From NCBI RefSeq assembly GCF_005217615.1, contig NZ_SZNK01000001.1, positions 2,692,501 through 2,756,500 on the forward strand: 64,000 bases of DNA, read 5' to 3'. A program made the translations under genes and the position numbers. The stretch is from Brevibacillus antibioticus (GTDB lineage Bacteria > Bacillota > Bacilli > Brevibacillales > Brevibacillaceae). The notes under the pieces are model-generated. The model did not search any database. It was not told where the DNA came from and was given only the letters and a program-made list of their open reading frames with translations. This document shows positions 1 through 9,435 of the stretch, piece by piece; position 1 is the stretch's first letter, and every line of letters starts with the position of its first letter.

Positions 1-889
1 AAAAATTCGCCAGGAGATGATTCAACGGAATATTGTGGTCTTCACTTGACCCGATAACGGTTTGTCCATGATCACTAATCAAAATGCATACGTTTCTCTC
101 CAGCATTTGCTCCCATGATGAGAAGCTATCCAGCAAACGGACCAATTGCTTGTCCACATCTGCCAAGTGCTGTACGGCGTCCTCCGGGGAATTGTGGAGT
201 TTATGATCATTCTCTGGCAGATAGACCAGCGTAAAATGTGGCTGCTGACCGCTGCGTATCACCTCAATCATAACATCGATTGCATACGTATCATTAATTC
301 CATAGCCTTCCAAAGCGGATTGGGAGAAATCCCACTGGACCGTTCGAAATAACGCCGGGCTCACCAGCGTCCCCATACTCATGATCGTTGGACCACTTAC
401 CTTTTCGCGCAGAGAAAAAGATGTAATTGTATCAAGCAAGGCTGGCATTTTCATCTTATGCTGCTTATGTCCTCGATGGGCGATAACATTGATGGAACCG
501 GATACGAGATTGTTTTCTTCCAGCACCTCATGAATGGTTTTGACATCCTTGCTCATATGGCGTTCATTCAAATCAAAAAGGACATTTCCGGCACACCTCG
601 AAATTCCTATTTTCCGGATAGAAGCAGCCCCGTTAATATAATTCACGATCTGTTTCTGCTCTGCATCATACCAAACTAACCCCGGTACCTTGTGCTGATC
701 GGGGTAAACTCCCGTAATGAGGGAGCAATCTATCGAAGCCGTCATCGTAGGAAAAACGGTCACACAATCTGGTATGTACTGGCTATGCTCCATGAAAAAC
801 CGAAGCGCCGGTGCTTTTTTGGCAGCAATGCATCGCTCCAGAACATCAGGCATCATGGAGTCGATTAGGAAAAGTATGACCTTTTTCAT
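1..889 (-). CDS. Type I phosphodiesterase / alkaline phosphatase superfamily protein, 3' end outside window
   Basis: The frame opens at ATG 889 behind a GAGGGGTGG ribosome site and stays open to base 1, so about 296 residues are visible and the stop lies outside. The N-terminus (MKKVILFLIDSMMPDVL) carries the first metal-binding Asp. FPTMTASIDCSLITG around residue 45 matches the nucleophile Thr region of nucleotide pyrophosphatase/phosphodiesterases, and ISDHGQT near residue 280 is the second metal-ligand motif. Family members hydrolyse phosphodiesters or phosphomonoesters with two metals. No signal peptide is evident, so it may act in the cytoplasm. The substrate cannot be read from the sequence. 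It is transcribed away from the S41 protease terminator and looks like a single gene at its 5' side. Confidence 0.8.
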   Translation of the reverse strand, partial: MKKVILFLIDSMMPDVLERCIAAKKAPALRFFMEHSQYIPDCVTVFPTMTASIDCSLITGVYPDQHKVPGLVWYDAEQKQIVNYINGAASIRKIGISRCAGNVLFDLNERHMSKDVKTIHEVLEENNLVSGSINVIAHRGHKQHKMKMPALLDTITSFSLREKVSGPTIMSMGTLVSPALFRTVQWDFSQSALEGYGINDTYAIDVMIEVIRSGQQPHFTLVYLPENDHKLHNSPEDAVQHLADVDKQLVRLLDSFSSWEQMLERNVCILISDHGQTVIGSSEDHNIPLNHLLANF

Positions 890-970
890 CTGACTGCCAC
901 CCCTCTCGTCGTAATAGTCATAGTCGCACCTGATAGTGTTCGACTTTCCATTACCGATTATACGCCACCT

Positions 971-1009
971 GAAAAAGAAAAAGCCCCTGCTCGCCAAAAG
1001 CGAAAGGGG
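971..1009 (-). terminator. Intrinsic terminator of the S41 protease gene
   Basis: On the minus strand CCCCTTTCGC pairs with GCGAG-C-AGGGG (one bulged C), followed by CTTTTTCTTTTTC. It begins 8 bases after the protease stop codon. Confidence 0.75.
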
Positions 1010-1016
1010 ACCATGC

Positions 1017-2513
1017 TCACGATGTAAATGTGATGATGTTGACACCATTTTTCGTTTGCAGTTTGAGTGCAGGGTAATTCTTCAAATACGGAGCAAGTAC
1101 CACATAATCTTTTTCTCCTATGGACGAATCACCCAACAAATGCGAAAGTACAGCAGCTCGGATTTGTAGCCCTTGAGGCGTTTGTTTAAAGAGAGGATCT
1201 ACCGTAGGGAAAGGAATTCCATTGATGACCGTGTCGCCCTCTGCGTCACTCAGTTCCCACGTATTGACCTTCAAGGAATGGAGAGCTTCTACTACTTGTG
1301 CTCCATAATCCTCCACAACCATATCCGGTTGAAGCCCTACGTGATTCACGACGGTATGCTTAGGCGTAAAATATTCATTGAGCGTAAGCTTGAGTGCGTC
1401 ACCGTCCGCCAACGGAATAACTTGTTGGGCACTCCCTTTTCCAAATGTTTTGGTACCCACAAGCTTGGCGATGCCATGATCACGCAGCGCACCTGACAAC
1501 AGCTCCGATGCAGAAGCTGTTCCGCCGTTTACCAAAATCCGCACTGGAATGCCGATATCCTGCCCATTTCTTACCCACGTCTCTACCTCTACTCCATTGC
1601 GATTCGTGGTATACATGAGCAAGCCTTCTTCCATGAAGAGGCTCGCGATGTCCCGCGCTGTGGACAAGTACCCTCCGCCATTATCCCGCAGGTCTAACAC
1701 CAGTCCGGACAAAGGTTTTTGCACACGGGAAAGTTCTGCGAGCTTATCTCTTACCTGGAAGGCTCCTTCTGATCCGAATGTTTCAAGACTGATATAGCCA
1801 ATCGCGCCTTTCGTAAACATCTGCCCTTCCGCTTCCGGCAAGGTCATGGAGGCACGCTTCAGCTTTACTTGGTGCTCCTGTTTGTCAGATGGACGATATA
1901 CAGTAAGAACGCCCTCCGTCCCTTCGTTGCCCTTCAAATAAGCATACGCTTCTTCAAAAGTCTTTCCGACCATCGAAGTCTCATTGACTTTGATCAATTG
2001 ATCGCCTCGTTGCAAGGAAGATGCTGCTGCTGGAGAATTCGGAACGATTTCACGGATGATAATATGATCATTTTGCCGCCTCAGACGAAAGCCAAATCCA
2101 ACAAATTGATTCTCAACGTCAGATTGGAACAAACGCAATTCATCTTGGGTAAAAAATACGCTGTGCGGGTCATTGAGCGTGGAGAGCATTCCATCAATCG
2201 CCCAAGTGTTCATCGTCGGCGTATCAAACCCGCCATTCTTCTGCCATTCTGCAAGTCTCAATTCCAACTCGTCCCAGGTGTCATCTTCTTCTGAAACTTT
2301 GAACTGAAGCTGTTTTTTCTGATTAGCCTGCTCACTGACAAACTCTAGAGCACCTTTTACCAATTGCTTGGCTGCCGGTTTGCTCAGGTGGCTCTCCATG
2401 ACGTAGAGGAACACTTCTTCTGTTTCCTCATAAGGATACTCTGCCGCTTGCACGGGAAGAACAGTTGTGAGTAGCAGGACAGTTGCTACTGCCCATTGAC
2501 TAATTCGCTTCAT
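1017..2513 (-). CDS. S41 family C-terminal processing peptidase with PDZ domain
   Basis: This 498-residue protein is exported: a signal peptide covers residues 1-23 (ends VQAA). A PDZ domain lies at about 135-215 (VGFGFRLRRQ, AASSLQRGDQLIKVNE). The S41 protease core runs from about 235 to 410. The catalytic Ser is most likely S334 in GGTASASELLSGAL, with the general-base Lys at K359 in GTKTFGKGS; the 25-residue spacing matches the CtpA/CtpB family. Ctp proteases trim exported proteins, in sporulators including signalling proteins. The start overlaps the stop of the upstream S-layer-homology gene by four bases (ATGA), so the two are translationally coupled. That suggests the protease works with, or on, the cell-surface partner. 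The C-terminal 80 residues have no peptidoglycan-binding motif that I recognise. Confidence 0.9.
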   Translation of the reverse strand: MKRISQWAVATVLLLTTVLPVQAAEYPYEETEEVFLYVMESHLSKPAAKQLVKGALEFVSEQANQKKQLQFKVSEEDDTWDELELRLAEWQKNGGFDTPTMNTWAIDGMLSTLNDPHSVFFTQDELRLFQSDVENQFVGFGFRLRRQNDHIIIREIVPNSPAAASSLQRGDQLIKVNETSMVGKTFEEAYAYLKGNEGTEGVLTVYRPSDKQEHQVKLKRASMTLPEAEGQMFTKGAIGYISLETFGSEGAFQVRDKLAELSRVQKPLSGLVLDLRDNGGGYLSTARDIASLFMEEGLLMYTTNRNGVEVETWVRNGQDIGIPVRILVNGGTASASELLSGALRDHGIAKLVGTKTFGKGSAQQVIPLADGDALKLTLNEYFTPKHTVVNHVGLQPDMVVEDYGAQVVEALHSLKVNTWELSDAEGDTVINGIPFPTVDPLFKQTPQGLQIRAAVLSHLLGDSSIGEKDYVVLAPYLKNYPALKLQTKNGVNIITFTS

Positions 2514-4510
2514 GGTGCCACCCCTTTTCGAACATCATCAGGTATCGAGAATGAAACATTGCTTGTAAAGTCGTAATGGTCGGTACCCGAATAGGCTACA
2601 TATCCGTCGCCCTCATAAATTTCTTCATAACGCCACGTATGTTTGACAATTTGGTCGCTAGCTCGATCAATGTAATACTTGTTCATGAACAAGGGAACCT
2701 CTTTCACTTTTCCGTGCCCGAGTGTAACCTTCGTTGATTTCTCTACCAGCATAGCGCCCGGAATCCACTCCGTAATGACGTCGTACTTCCCGTATGATTG
2801 TTTGTAGTAACGCGCATGAAGCTCCTTAGCACGATCAGCTACCTTGATAGCACCAACCCACTCATGCAAAAAGTCAACTTTATCCGTTCTATTCTTGTCC
2901 CATGTTTGCCGATCCGTATCGTACGAGTATTGCGTGTTTGTTTTCCCATCTGTATAGGTGAGCAGCTTGTCTGATACTAGTTTTTGCGGAGATTGATAAA
3001 AGCCGGATATTCTGCTTATTTGTTTTGCCTTGTTAATATCCTGCGTGTATGAGAACGTCAATCCACTCAACACTGCTTCACCCTTTACTTGATAGGTATC
3101 GGCATTGTCCAAATGGCGCAATGAGTATCCCAAATCAGAAATAATAGCTGGCTGATCTTTTAAAGAGGCCAACTCTTGACGCAACATTTTGTGCAGCTGA
3201 TTCATTCTGCTGTCTGACGATTTCGGTTTCATCGTAGCAAGAACTTCTTCAGCTTCCTGCATACGCCCTTCCTGCAAATAATAATAGGAAGTATTCAACA
3301 ATGCTTCCGGACTCTTGTCGGCAAATCGCTGGTAACGTGCCAACGCCAGGTCTACCTGACCACTCCTGATCTCCAGTGCCCCCATATACATGGCGAGTGA
3401 TTCCCACTCTTTGGAATCTTGCTTCACTTTTTGTTCATATGCACTGAGTCGGTCGAGCACTTTTTTGTATTGGCTTTGATCCTTATTCCCTAGCTGCAAA
3501 GAAATATCGTACACATTGGCACTCAATAGCCCGAGTGTGTCCGGCAGAATGATTTTGTCTTCGAAGTAAGCGTCGATAGCAAGAAAAGCTTCCTCCAAAT
3601 TGGTTTCAATCGGTGTTTCAGAATTCCAGCTCAATAGATAGTGAACACCGACTTGATTGGGGAAGGAGGAATCCGCCAGCTTGCGTAACTGTTCAAATGT
3701 CTCTTCACTATCATTTCTACTGCGAATAGCGACAGCCGCATCTACATAAATTTGTTCTTCTGTTGTTTTGTGATCTGTATAGGTGGCGAATAGAGGCAAT
3801 ACGTCATCGACATCCGGGACCATCGGGAACTTTTTCCCGTCGTAATCCAACAAGGGCATGATTCCATCCTGTAGGAAATAATGCACCATGCGATCAGCTG
3901 CGACTGCAGCATCTCCCCGCTTCACCCGATCCGTTTTTTCTCCCTCTAGCCATCCCCAGGAATGCACTTCTTCCCAAGCGTTTTTACTATCTGGAGACAT
4001 GGTGAACATTTGCAATATCTTAGCAGCTTCTTCGTTGGTAATCGGCTGATTTGGCTTCATCGTTTCACCAGGAAAAATATACTGAATCGCATTTGGACCG
4101 TACAGTCTATCCAAGATCGTGGAGATGCGCAACGTTGGTTTGTACATCCACGTCAAGCGATCAACATCTTTATACGGCAAATACGGTTCCTGAAAACCTT
4201 CTGCCCGCGCCCACTCCGAATGCTCGGATAAGAAAGTAAGCGGATAGATCTGGTATTGCCCACCTTTATAAAGACGATCGACCATGACGAGAAATTCCGC
4301 ACGTGTCATATCACGATTTGGGTAAAACTTCGAAACATTTGGACCAGCCTCAAACAACCCAAGCTGCACACCTTGAATGATTGCTTTTCTCGCCCAGTGC
4401 TTGTTGATGTCATTGTATGGCAATAAGCCCCCAGCCGCTGATGCGACGCCGGGGGTGAGTAAGCTTACTGTCAGTAATCCACAAGAAATCGTCCGGATTA
4501 GTTTTTGCAC
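2510..4510 (-). CDS. S-layer-homology domain protein with TPR-like helical region
   Basis: The gene starts at GTG 4510, seven bases after GGAGG. Residues 1-25 form a signal peptide ending ASA. An SLH domain follows at about 33-90 (YNDINKHWARKAI, FYPNRDMTRAEFLVMVDRLY), and a weaker SLH-like stretch at about 115-185 contains ITNEEAAKILQMF. SLH domains bind pyruvylated secondary wall polymer, so the protein probably sits on the cell surface. Residues 230-450 look like tandem helical (TPR-type) repeats, for example ALARYQRFADKSPEALLNTSYYYLQEGRMQEAEEVL. The last 200 residues are beta-rich and unassigned (DUF-like). The gene is coupled by a four-base overlap to the S41 protease downstream. The exact role is unknown; a surface scaffold or regulator paired with the protease is an inference. 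Confidence 0.85.
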   Translation of the reverse strand: MQKLIRTISCGLLTVSLLTPGVASAAGGLLPYNDINKHWARKAIIQGVQLGLFEAGPNVSKFYPNRDMTRAEFLVMVDRLYKGGQYQIYPLTFLSEHSEWARAEGFQEPYLPYKDVDRLTWMYKPTLRISTILDRLYGPNAIQYIFPGETMKPNQPITNEEAAKILQMFTMSPDSKNAWEEVHSWGWLEGEKTDRVKRGDAAVAADRMVHYFLQDGIMPLLDYDGKKFPMVPDVDDVLPLFATYTDHKTTEEQIYVDAAVAIRSRNDSEETFEQLRKLADSSFPNQVGVHYLLSWNSETPIETNLEEAFLAIDAYFEDKIILPDTLGLLSANVYDISLQLGNKDQSQYKKVLDRLSAYEQKVKQDSKEWESLAMYMGALEIRSGQVDLALARYQRFADKSPEALLNTSYYYLQEGRMQEAEEVLATMKPKSSDSRMNQLHKMLRQELASLKDQPAIISDLGYSLRHLDNADTYQVKGEAVLSGLTFSYTQDINKAKQISRISGFYQSPQKLVSDKLLTYTDGKTNTQYSYDTDRQTWDKNRTDKVDFLHEWVGAIKVADRAKELHARYYKQSYGKYDVITEWIPGAMLVEKSTKVTLGHGKVKEVPLFMNKYYIDRASDQIVKHTWRYEEIYEGDGYVAYSGTDHYDFTSNVSFSIPDDVRKGVAP

Positions 4511-4565
4511 ATAAAATCCTCCTACACTTCATCTGGCAGGCAACAAAGGTTGGTCCTGCTACGTC

Positions 4566-5681
4566 TTAAACAAATTGGAACGGATCTGTGTGCACGCGCG
4601 AAGAAATAACCTCTGTTTCGTAACCATTTGCCTGCAATTGTTCAAGCAAGATGGCTGCTAGTTTTTCCTTCATGATTTTTTCGATATTGTGACCAGCATC
4701 TACGATCGACAAGCCTTCTGCTTGCGCATCGTGTGCGGTGTGATACCCAATGTCTCCGGTTAAATAAACATCTGCGCCTTTAAAAATGGCTTTGGAAACA
4801 AAAGAGCTGCCGTCTCCACCTACTACCGCTACTTTTTTGACCGTTGCATCCAAGTCACCAACTACGCGAAGGCCATGGAGGGAAAACCGTTCTTTGACGA
4901 GCAAAGCAAACTCACGCAGCGACAGTGGTGCAGGCAGAGTGCCAATACGCCCAATTCCGTATGCAGTACCGGACTGCTCCAAAGGAATGATGTCATAGGC
5001 GACTTCTTCGTAGGGATGGGCAGCAAGCATTGCTTTGACCACAGCCGATTGCCTTGAGACTGGAACAATCATCTCGATGCGAACTTCCTCTGCTTTTTCC
5101 AATTGGCCTGTCGAACCGATATGGGGATTCGTTCCTTCCCCTGGTAAAAAGGTTCCAGTGCCTTCTGTCTGAAAAGAACAGTGGCTATAGTTGCCTACAT
5201 GCCCTGCACCCGCTTCAGCAAGTGCGGAAAATACCGCTTCCTTATGGGTAGCGGGCACGAATACGACGAGCTTCTTCCAAGCCTCCCGCGAAAGAACATC
5301 CAGTACATCTACATCAGTGAGTCCAACCGCTTCTGCAAGCCAATCGTTCATTCCCCCATACGCAACATCCAAATTGGTATGAGCTGTATATACTGCAATG
5401 TCGTGCTTGATCAGCTTTTCGAACACGCGTCCTGCGGCGAGATCTGTCCGGAGGTGTTTGAGCGGTCGATAAATGACGGCATGGTGAGCCACAATCAGGT
5501 CTACACCCTCTGCAATTGCTTCATCCACCACAGATTCCAGCACGTCTAGTGCGATCATTACTTTTTTTACCTTTTTTTGCAAGGTGCCTACATGAAGGCC
5601 AATCTTGTCGCCTTCCATCGCCAACGATTTTGGCGCCAGACGTTCTACATACTGGATTACTGTTTGTCCGTGCGCATGCAT
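4566..5681 (-). CDS. Nif3-like dinuclear metal centre protein (YqfO family)
   Basis: This 371-residue protein has the Nif3/YqfO two-part fold. The N-terminal half contains the metal ligands ([17 protein letters not shown] at about 60-77, [18 protein letters not shown] at about 100-117). A PII/CutA-like insert occupies roughly residues 130-235, and the C-terminal half has [12 protein letters not shown] and [21 protein letters not shown] motifs. The family forms metal-bound hexamers of uncertain function, often mis-labelled GTP cyclohydrolase I type 2. The start ATG 5681 follows GAGGTGATCGC and lies inside the end of trmK (25-base overlap), the same trmK-nif3 arrangement as in Bacillus trmK-yqfO. 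The insert makes this the long Gram-positive form. Confidence 0.92.
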   Translation of the reverse strand: MHAHGQTVIQYVERLAPKSLAMEGDKIGLHVGTLQKKVKKVMIALDVLESVVDEAIAEGVDLIVAHHAVIYRPLKHLRTDLAAGRVFEKLIKHDIAVYTAHTNLDVAYGGMNDWLAEAVGLTDVDVLDVLSREAWKKLVVFVPATHKEAVFSALAEAGAGHVGNYSHCSFQTEGTGTFLPGEGTNPHIGSTGQLEKAEEVRIEMIVPVSRQSAVVKAMLAAHPYEEVAYDIIPLEQSGTAYGIGRIGTLPAPLSLREFALLVKERFSLHGLRVVGDLDATVKKVAVVGGDGSSFVSKAIFKGADVYLTGDIGYHTAHDAQAEGLSIVDAGHNIEKIMKEKLAAILLEQLQANGYETEVISSRVHTDPFQFV

Positions 5682-6391
5682 GCGATCACCTCATCGATCC
5701 ATTTTACTTCTGCTTCGATTTCTTTAATTCGTTCTGCTGCTTCCGGCTTGTCCGAACGCTTTAATTGAATGATGACCTTTTGCCATTTTTCTTGCTCATG
5801 CAGCCACTTCTCTTGTAAAACCTCAGATTTGTTCTCCCAAAGAAATGGACCAATGCGCAGGAGCTCCTCCTGTGTGCGATCTTTGCCCTCATAAGGCACG
5901 GTAGGATTGCCTCGTTCTGCGACGAGAATCTCATAGATCACGCCGTCTTCTTGCAAAATGGACTCTGCGATTAACTGCCAACCATTCTCTATCATCCACA
6001 GGCGAACTGCTTCTTCCCCTACGTTTGGTTGCAGAATCAGGCGTTGCACACCTTCCAGTTTGTCTTTTCCTGCTTCCAAAATGGAAACGATCAATTGTCC
6101 GCCCATCCCCGCAATGCAGATCACATCTGCTTCGCCAGGATGTAATACCGCGAGCCCGTTTCCTTTACGCACCGAAGCGCGATCCTTTACCTGCAATGTA
6201 TGTATTTGTTTTTGTGCCGCTTGAAAAGGCCCTTCATTCAATTCACCTGCGATTACGAAAGAAGCAATTCCTTTTACAAGCAAATAAGAAGCCAACAACG
6301 CATGATCCGACCCGATGTCGGCGACGCGGGCTCCTTCTGGACAATAGCGGGCAATTGTTTGTAGCCGCTTGGATATTGATACTGATGTCAT
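5657..6391 (-). CDS. trmK: tRNA (adenine(22)-N1)-methyltransferase TrmK
   Basis: This is a class I SAM-dependent methyltransferase that makes m1A22 in tRNA (B. subtilis TrmK/YqfN family). The SAM-binding motif I is [19 protein letters not shown] at about residues 19-37, followed by [13 protein letters not shown] (motif II) and the family signature [17 protein letters not shown] at about 95-112. [21 protein letters not shown] matches the catalytic core, and the C-terminal 50 residues form a charged coiled coil. I place the start at ATG 6391 (244 residues, [11 protein letters not shown]), because homologues begin just before SKRLQ; an upstream in-frame GTG at 6403 would add four residues. It overlaps nif3 by 25 bases and is cotranscribed with it. 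Confidence 0.92.
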   Translation of the reverse strand: MTSVSISKRLQTIARYCPEGARVADIGSDHALLASYLLVKGIASFVIAGELNEGPFQAAQKQIHTLQVKDRASVRKGNGLAVLHPGEADVICIAGMGGQLIVSILEAGKDKLEGVQRLILQPNVGEEAVRLWMIENGWQLIAESILQEDGVIYEILVAERGNPTVPYEGKDRTQEELLRIGPFLWENKSEVLQEKWLHEQEKWQKVIIQLKRSDKPEAAERIKEIEAEVKWIDEVIACMRTDKQ

Positions 6392-6690
6392 CTGTATATT
6401 CACCTTCCGTTGCCTCTATTCTACCCTATTTGGCAGCAATTGCGAAATGCTAATTCCATAACAGATGATTAGCAAAGAACGACAAAATCCTCGCTGTTGC
6501 ACCAAGAATAAGCAATGCAACGAAGGGGACTCTTGGGTGATAGTCAGGAGGCTTTATGGGTGGCCATTTGGTTGGATGTAATGTTCAGAATAACAAGTAA
6601 AGTTTTTAAATGCGGCGTTGGTTTAATGGCATTTTATATAATTCAATTTAATTTTTACTAAATTGTGAACTTTATTTTAATAAATAATTA
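6392..6690. other. AT-rich intergenic region between trmK and the subtilisin gene
   Basis: There is no convincing gene. The region separates divergent transcription units. A possible 14-codon open frame at 6556-6600 follows AGGAGG, but I do not call it (see rejected items). An imperfect hairpin (TGTTGCA / TGCAACG) lies near 6493-6524. The right part is extremely AT-rich and leads into the protease promoter. Confidence 0.5.
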
Positions 6691-6719
6691 TTTACAACTT
6701 TTTTACAGATATGTATATT
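6691..6719 (+). promoter_or_regulatory. SigA-type promoter of the subtilisin gene
   Basis: TTTACA, a 17-base spacer and TATATT lie about 57 bases upstream of the protease start in strongly AT-rich DNA. The match to the vegetative consensus is good; regulation is not visible. Confidence 0.6.
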
Positions 6720-6775
6720 AACGCCATACACATCATGAACTACACAAACTAAATATCTTTAAGGAGGAGAACAGT

Positions 6776-8065
6776 TTGAAAAAAAGAACCGGCAAGTGGT
6801 GGGCAATGGGATTACTCTCTTCGGCGCTAGTGATGAGTGTCTTCACAGGCGTAGGGGCAGCTAGTAATGAGTCAACCAACGAATTCAGTGGATCAGGTAC
6901 TGCACGGGTATTAATTCAGTCAGATTCGGATGTGAGAACCGGTTATTTTGCTGAACCTCTGGAAGTACGCCATGATTTTGGAGAAGAAGGCTTTACCCTC
7001 GATCTAAATAGCGATCAACTTAACCAACTGAAAAGCGATCCCAACGTAAAAATTACCGTTTTGAAAAAATTAAAGATCGCTGAGTATATAGAAGAAGATC
7101 AAGCAAGTGAGCCAGAGTTCTCTCCTGCGGCAGTCGTTCCGTGGGGAATTAAAGCCATCTACAAGAACCAGTCCCTCTCCGCTACGACTGGCGGTTCAGA
7201 TGTTCGTGTTGCAGTCCTGGATACTGGCGTATATACGCAGCACGCGGACCTAACCGCTAACGCAGAGCAGTGCAACGATTTCTCGCAAGCTTCTTCTCCT
7301 GTTGTTACCGGAGCTTGCAATGATGCGCATGGTCATGGAACACACGTCGCTGGAACTGTCCTCGCTAACGGCGGCAGCGGTGCAGGTATTTATGGCGTAG
7401 CACCAGATGCAAAGCTATGGGCATATAAAGTATTGGATGACTCAGGCTCCGGCTATGAAGATGACATTGCCTATGCCATTCGTTACGCTGCTGACCAGTC
7501 CGCTCAATTAGGCGTAAAAACGATCATCTCTATGTCCCTTGGCTCTAGCAGTAAGAGTACCCTTATGGAAAGTGCCATCACTTATGCAAACCAAAAAGAT
7601 GTATTAGTCGTCGCTGCGGCTGGTAACTCTGGACCGACAGCAAATAGCATTGGCTACCCTGGAGCATTAGTGAATACAGTAGCCGTAGCAGCGTTAGAGA
7701 ATGTTCAGCAAAACGGGACCTTCCGCGTGGCTGACTTCTCTTCTCGTGGCAAGAGCGGGCAAGCGGGAGACTACGTGATTCAAGAGCGCGATGTGGAAGT
7801 ATCAGCACCAGGACGCGCTATTCAGTCTACATGGAATAACGGAGGCTATAATTCTATCAGCGGAACCTCCATGGCAACACCGCACATTTCTGGTTTGGCT
7901 GCAAAAATCTGGGCATCCAATCCATCTTGGAGCCCTCAAGATGTTCGCGTAGAATTGCAAAAACGTGCGAAAGGTAATGACATCAAAGGTGGCTCAAACG
8001 CTGCTGTAGGGGACGATATCGCTAGTGGTTTTGGATTCCCAACTGTACAATCTGGCGATCAATAA
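6776..8065 (+). CDS. Secreted S8 family serine protease (subtilisin-like)
   Basis: This is a 429-residue extracellular endoprotease. The start codon is TTG at 6776, six bases after a strong AAGGAGGAG. Residues 1-29 are a signal peptide (ends GVGAAS), and about 30-120 form an inhibitor-type propeptide. The mature domain shows the catalytic triad: Asp149 in VAVLDTGVYTQHADL, His187 in GHGTHVAGTV and Ser365 in SGTSMATPH, with oxyanion Asn284 in AAGNSG. Two cysteines, C166 and C181, flank the loop before the catalytic His and could form a disulphide as in some stable subtilisins; that is inferred. There is no C-terminal SLH, P or PPC domain, so a free enzyme is likely. It is monocistronic, with its own promoter and a hairpin terminator directly after the stop. 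Confidence 0.93.
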   Translation: MKKRTGKWWAMGLLSSALVMSVFTGVGAASNESTNEFSGSGTARVLIQSDSDVRTGYFAEPLEVRHDFGEEGFTLDLNSDQLNQLKSDPNVKITVLKKLKIAEYIEEDQASEPEFSPAAVVPWGIKAIYKNQSLSATTGGSDVRVAVLDTGVYTQHADLTANAEQCNDFSQASSPVVTGACNDAHGHGTHVAGTVLANGGSGAGIYGVAPDAKLWAYKVLDDSGSGYEDDIAYAIRYAADQSAQLGVKTIISMSLGSSSKSTLMESAITYANQKDVLVVAAAGNSGPTANSIGYPGALVNTVAVAALENVQQNGTFRVADFSSRGKSGQAGDYVIQERDVEVSAPGRAIQSTWNNGGYNSISGTSMATPHISGLAAKIWASNPSWSPQDVRVELQKRAKGNDIKGGSNAAVGDDIASGFGFPTVQSGDQ

Positions 8066-8079
8066 AAAGTAAAAAATAA

Positions 8080-8122
8080 AAAGAGCCATGGCTGTCAGTT
8101 TACGCTGGCAGTCATGCTCTTT
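8080..8122. terminator. Bidirectional terminator between subtilisin and acyl-CoA dehydrogenase genes
   Basis: AAAGAGC-CATG-G-CTGTCAG pairs with CTGGCAG-T-CATG-GCTCTTT around a TTTACG loop, with A- and T-rich flanks. It can serve both convergent genes. Confidence 0.8.
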
Positions 8123-8142
8123 CGTTGTCAAACACGGAAAGG

Positions 8143-9282
8143 CTAGCAACCGATTTCTCTTGCGATGATATTACGTAAAATCTCTGAAGTACCTTCGCCG
8201 ATCTCTAACAGTCGGGCATCGCGGAAAAATCGTTCTACTTGATACTCCCGCATATAACCATAGCCACCGTGAATCTGAATAGCCTGATGAGTAGCAGACA
8301 TGGCAATCTCCGAAGCATATAATTTTGCCATTGCTGCTTCTTTCGTAAATTTGCGACCATGATCCTTCAGCCACGCTGCTTTATACACCATCGTTCTCGC
8401 CAACTCTATTTGCATCGCCATATCCGCCAGCTTGTGCTGGATCGCTTGAAAATGACTCAAGGAATTACCAAAAGCCGTACGCTGCTTGGAGTATTGTAGC
8501 GCCTTGTCGTAGGCGGCCTGTGCTATTCCTACTGCCATAGCTCCGATCCCAATTCTCCCACCATCAAGTGTAATGAGGAACTGCTTGAAGCCTTCGCCCC
8601 GCTTTCCAAGGACGTTTTCCTCTGGTACGCGGACATTTTCAAGAACGAGCTCGGTCGTATTGGAGCTGTGCAAGCCGAGCTTTTCATAGTTCGCCAGCAC
8701 CTGAAAACCAGGTGCATCTGTAGGAACGATAAAAGCAGTAATACCGCGTGAGCCCTGCTCTTTGTCAGTCACAGCCGACAAGGCGAGAAACGAAGCATAG
8801 GAGGCATTGGTAATGAAGCATTTGGAGCCGTTAATCGTCCACTCCCCGTCTGCAAGGACCGCATTCGTCCTCGTACCACCTGCGTCAGACCCTGCATTCG
8901 GTTCCGTCAAGCCAAACGCCCCAAAGCTCTCGCCAGAACAGATTTTGCTTAAATAGTTCATCTTTTGCTCTTCCGTTCCAAACAAAGCCAGTGGAGCGCC
9001 ACCTAACGAGATATGCGCCGAATACGTGATACCTGTAGAACCACATACACGACTAAGCTCTTCTACAACGATCGCAAAACTCGTGGAATCAGCTCCCGCA
9101 CCCCCGTATTTCTCAGAGAAGGGAAGACCCATCAAGTTCAGTTCGCTCATCTGCTTGAATATTTCGACAGGAAATTGTTTCGTTTGATCGCGTTCATCTG
9201 CTCCTGGTGCCACTACCTCATCAGCGAATTCGCGAATCATTCTTTTCAACATTTGTTGTTCGGAAGTCAAATCGAAGTTCAT
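8143..9282 (-). CDS. Acyl-CoA dehydrogenase
   Basis: This 379-residue FAD-dependent acyl-CoA dehydrogenase catalyses the first oxidation in beta-oxidation or branched-chain acyl-CoA breakdown. The N-terminal helical domain begins [41 protein letters not shown] at about 125-147 is the first family signature, and [26 protein letters not shown] near 340-365 is the second, carrying the FAD/substrate contacts. The catalytic Glu is most likely in the EGTSEI segment near the C-terminus (residues about 363-370), as in medium/short-chain enzymes. Length is typical. It stands alone, with a plausible FadR-type operator upstream, which fits fatty-acid control. Chain-length specificity cannot be read by eye. 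Confidence 0.93.
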   Translation of the reverse strand: MNFDLTSEQQMLKRMIREFADEVVAPGADERDQTKQFPVEIFKQMSELNLMGLPFSEKYGGAGADSTSFAIVVEELSRVCGSTGITYSAHISLGGAPLALFGTEEQKMNYLSKICSGESFGAFGLTEPNAGSDAGGTRTNAVLADGEWTINGSKCFITNASYASFLALSAVTDKEQGSRGITAFIVPTDAPGFQVLANYEKLGLHSSNTTELVLENVRVPEENVLGKRGEGFKQFLITLDGGRIGIGAMAVGIAQAAYDKALQYSKQRTAFGNSLSHFQAIQHKLADMAMQIELARTMVYKAAWLKDHGRKFTKEAAMAKLYASEIAMSATHQAIQIHGGYGYMREYQVERFFRDARLLEIGEGTSEILRNIIAREIGC

Positions 9283-9338
9283 AATCGTTGCCCCCTTGAA
9301 AACGCTTTAATAAAGAACTATCAAGAAACACACTGTTT

Positions 9339-9356
9339 TGACTGAGCGTTTGTTCA
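9339..9356. promoter_or_regulatory. FadR-like operator upstream of acyl-CoA dehydrogenase
   Basis: TGACTGA-GCGT-TTGTTCA resembles the B. subtilis FadR operator TGAATGA-N4-TCATTCA (11 of 14 half-site positions by eye). A TATAAT -10 box (minus strand, 9370-9375) places it just downstream of the likely transcription start, a position suited to repression by a TetR-family fatty-acid regulator. No clear -35 is seen. Confidence 0.45.
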
Positions 9357-9416
9357 GAATACTCTTACCATTATACACCACGATTTTGGATTCATGTGGT
9401 AATTTTTCAAAAAAAA

Positions 9417-9435
9417 CACGCCTATGATCGGCGTG
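9417..9435 (-). terminator. Intrinsic terminator of the small frameshifted membrane gene
   Basis: On the minus strand CACGCC-GATCATA-GGCGTG is followed by eight T residues. The TAG stop of the restored frame lies in the hairpin, so the gene originally ended here. Confidence 0.8.

Noticed and set aside
6556..6600. A 14-codon open frame (MGGHLVGCNVQNNK) behind AGGAGG upstream of the subtilisin gene, which could be a signalling peptide.
   Set aside because: The spacing is only four bases, there is no export signal or conserved partner, and short frames behind AGGAGG arise by chance.
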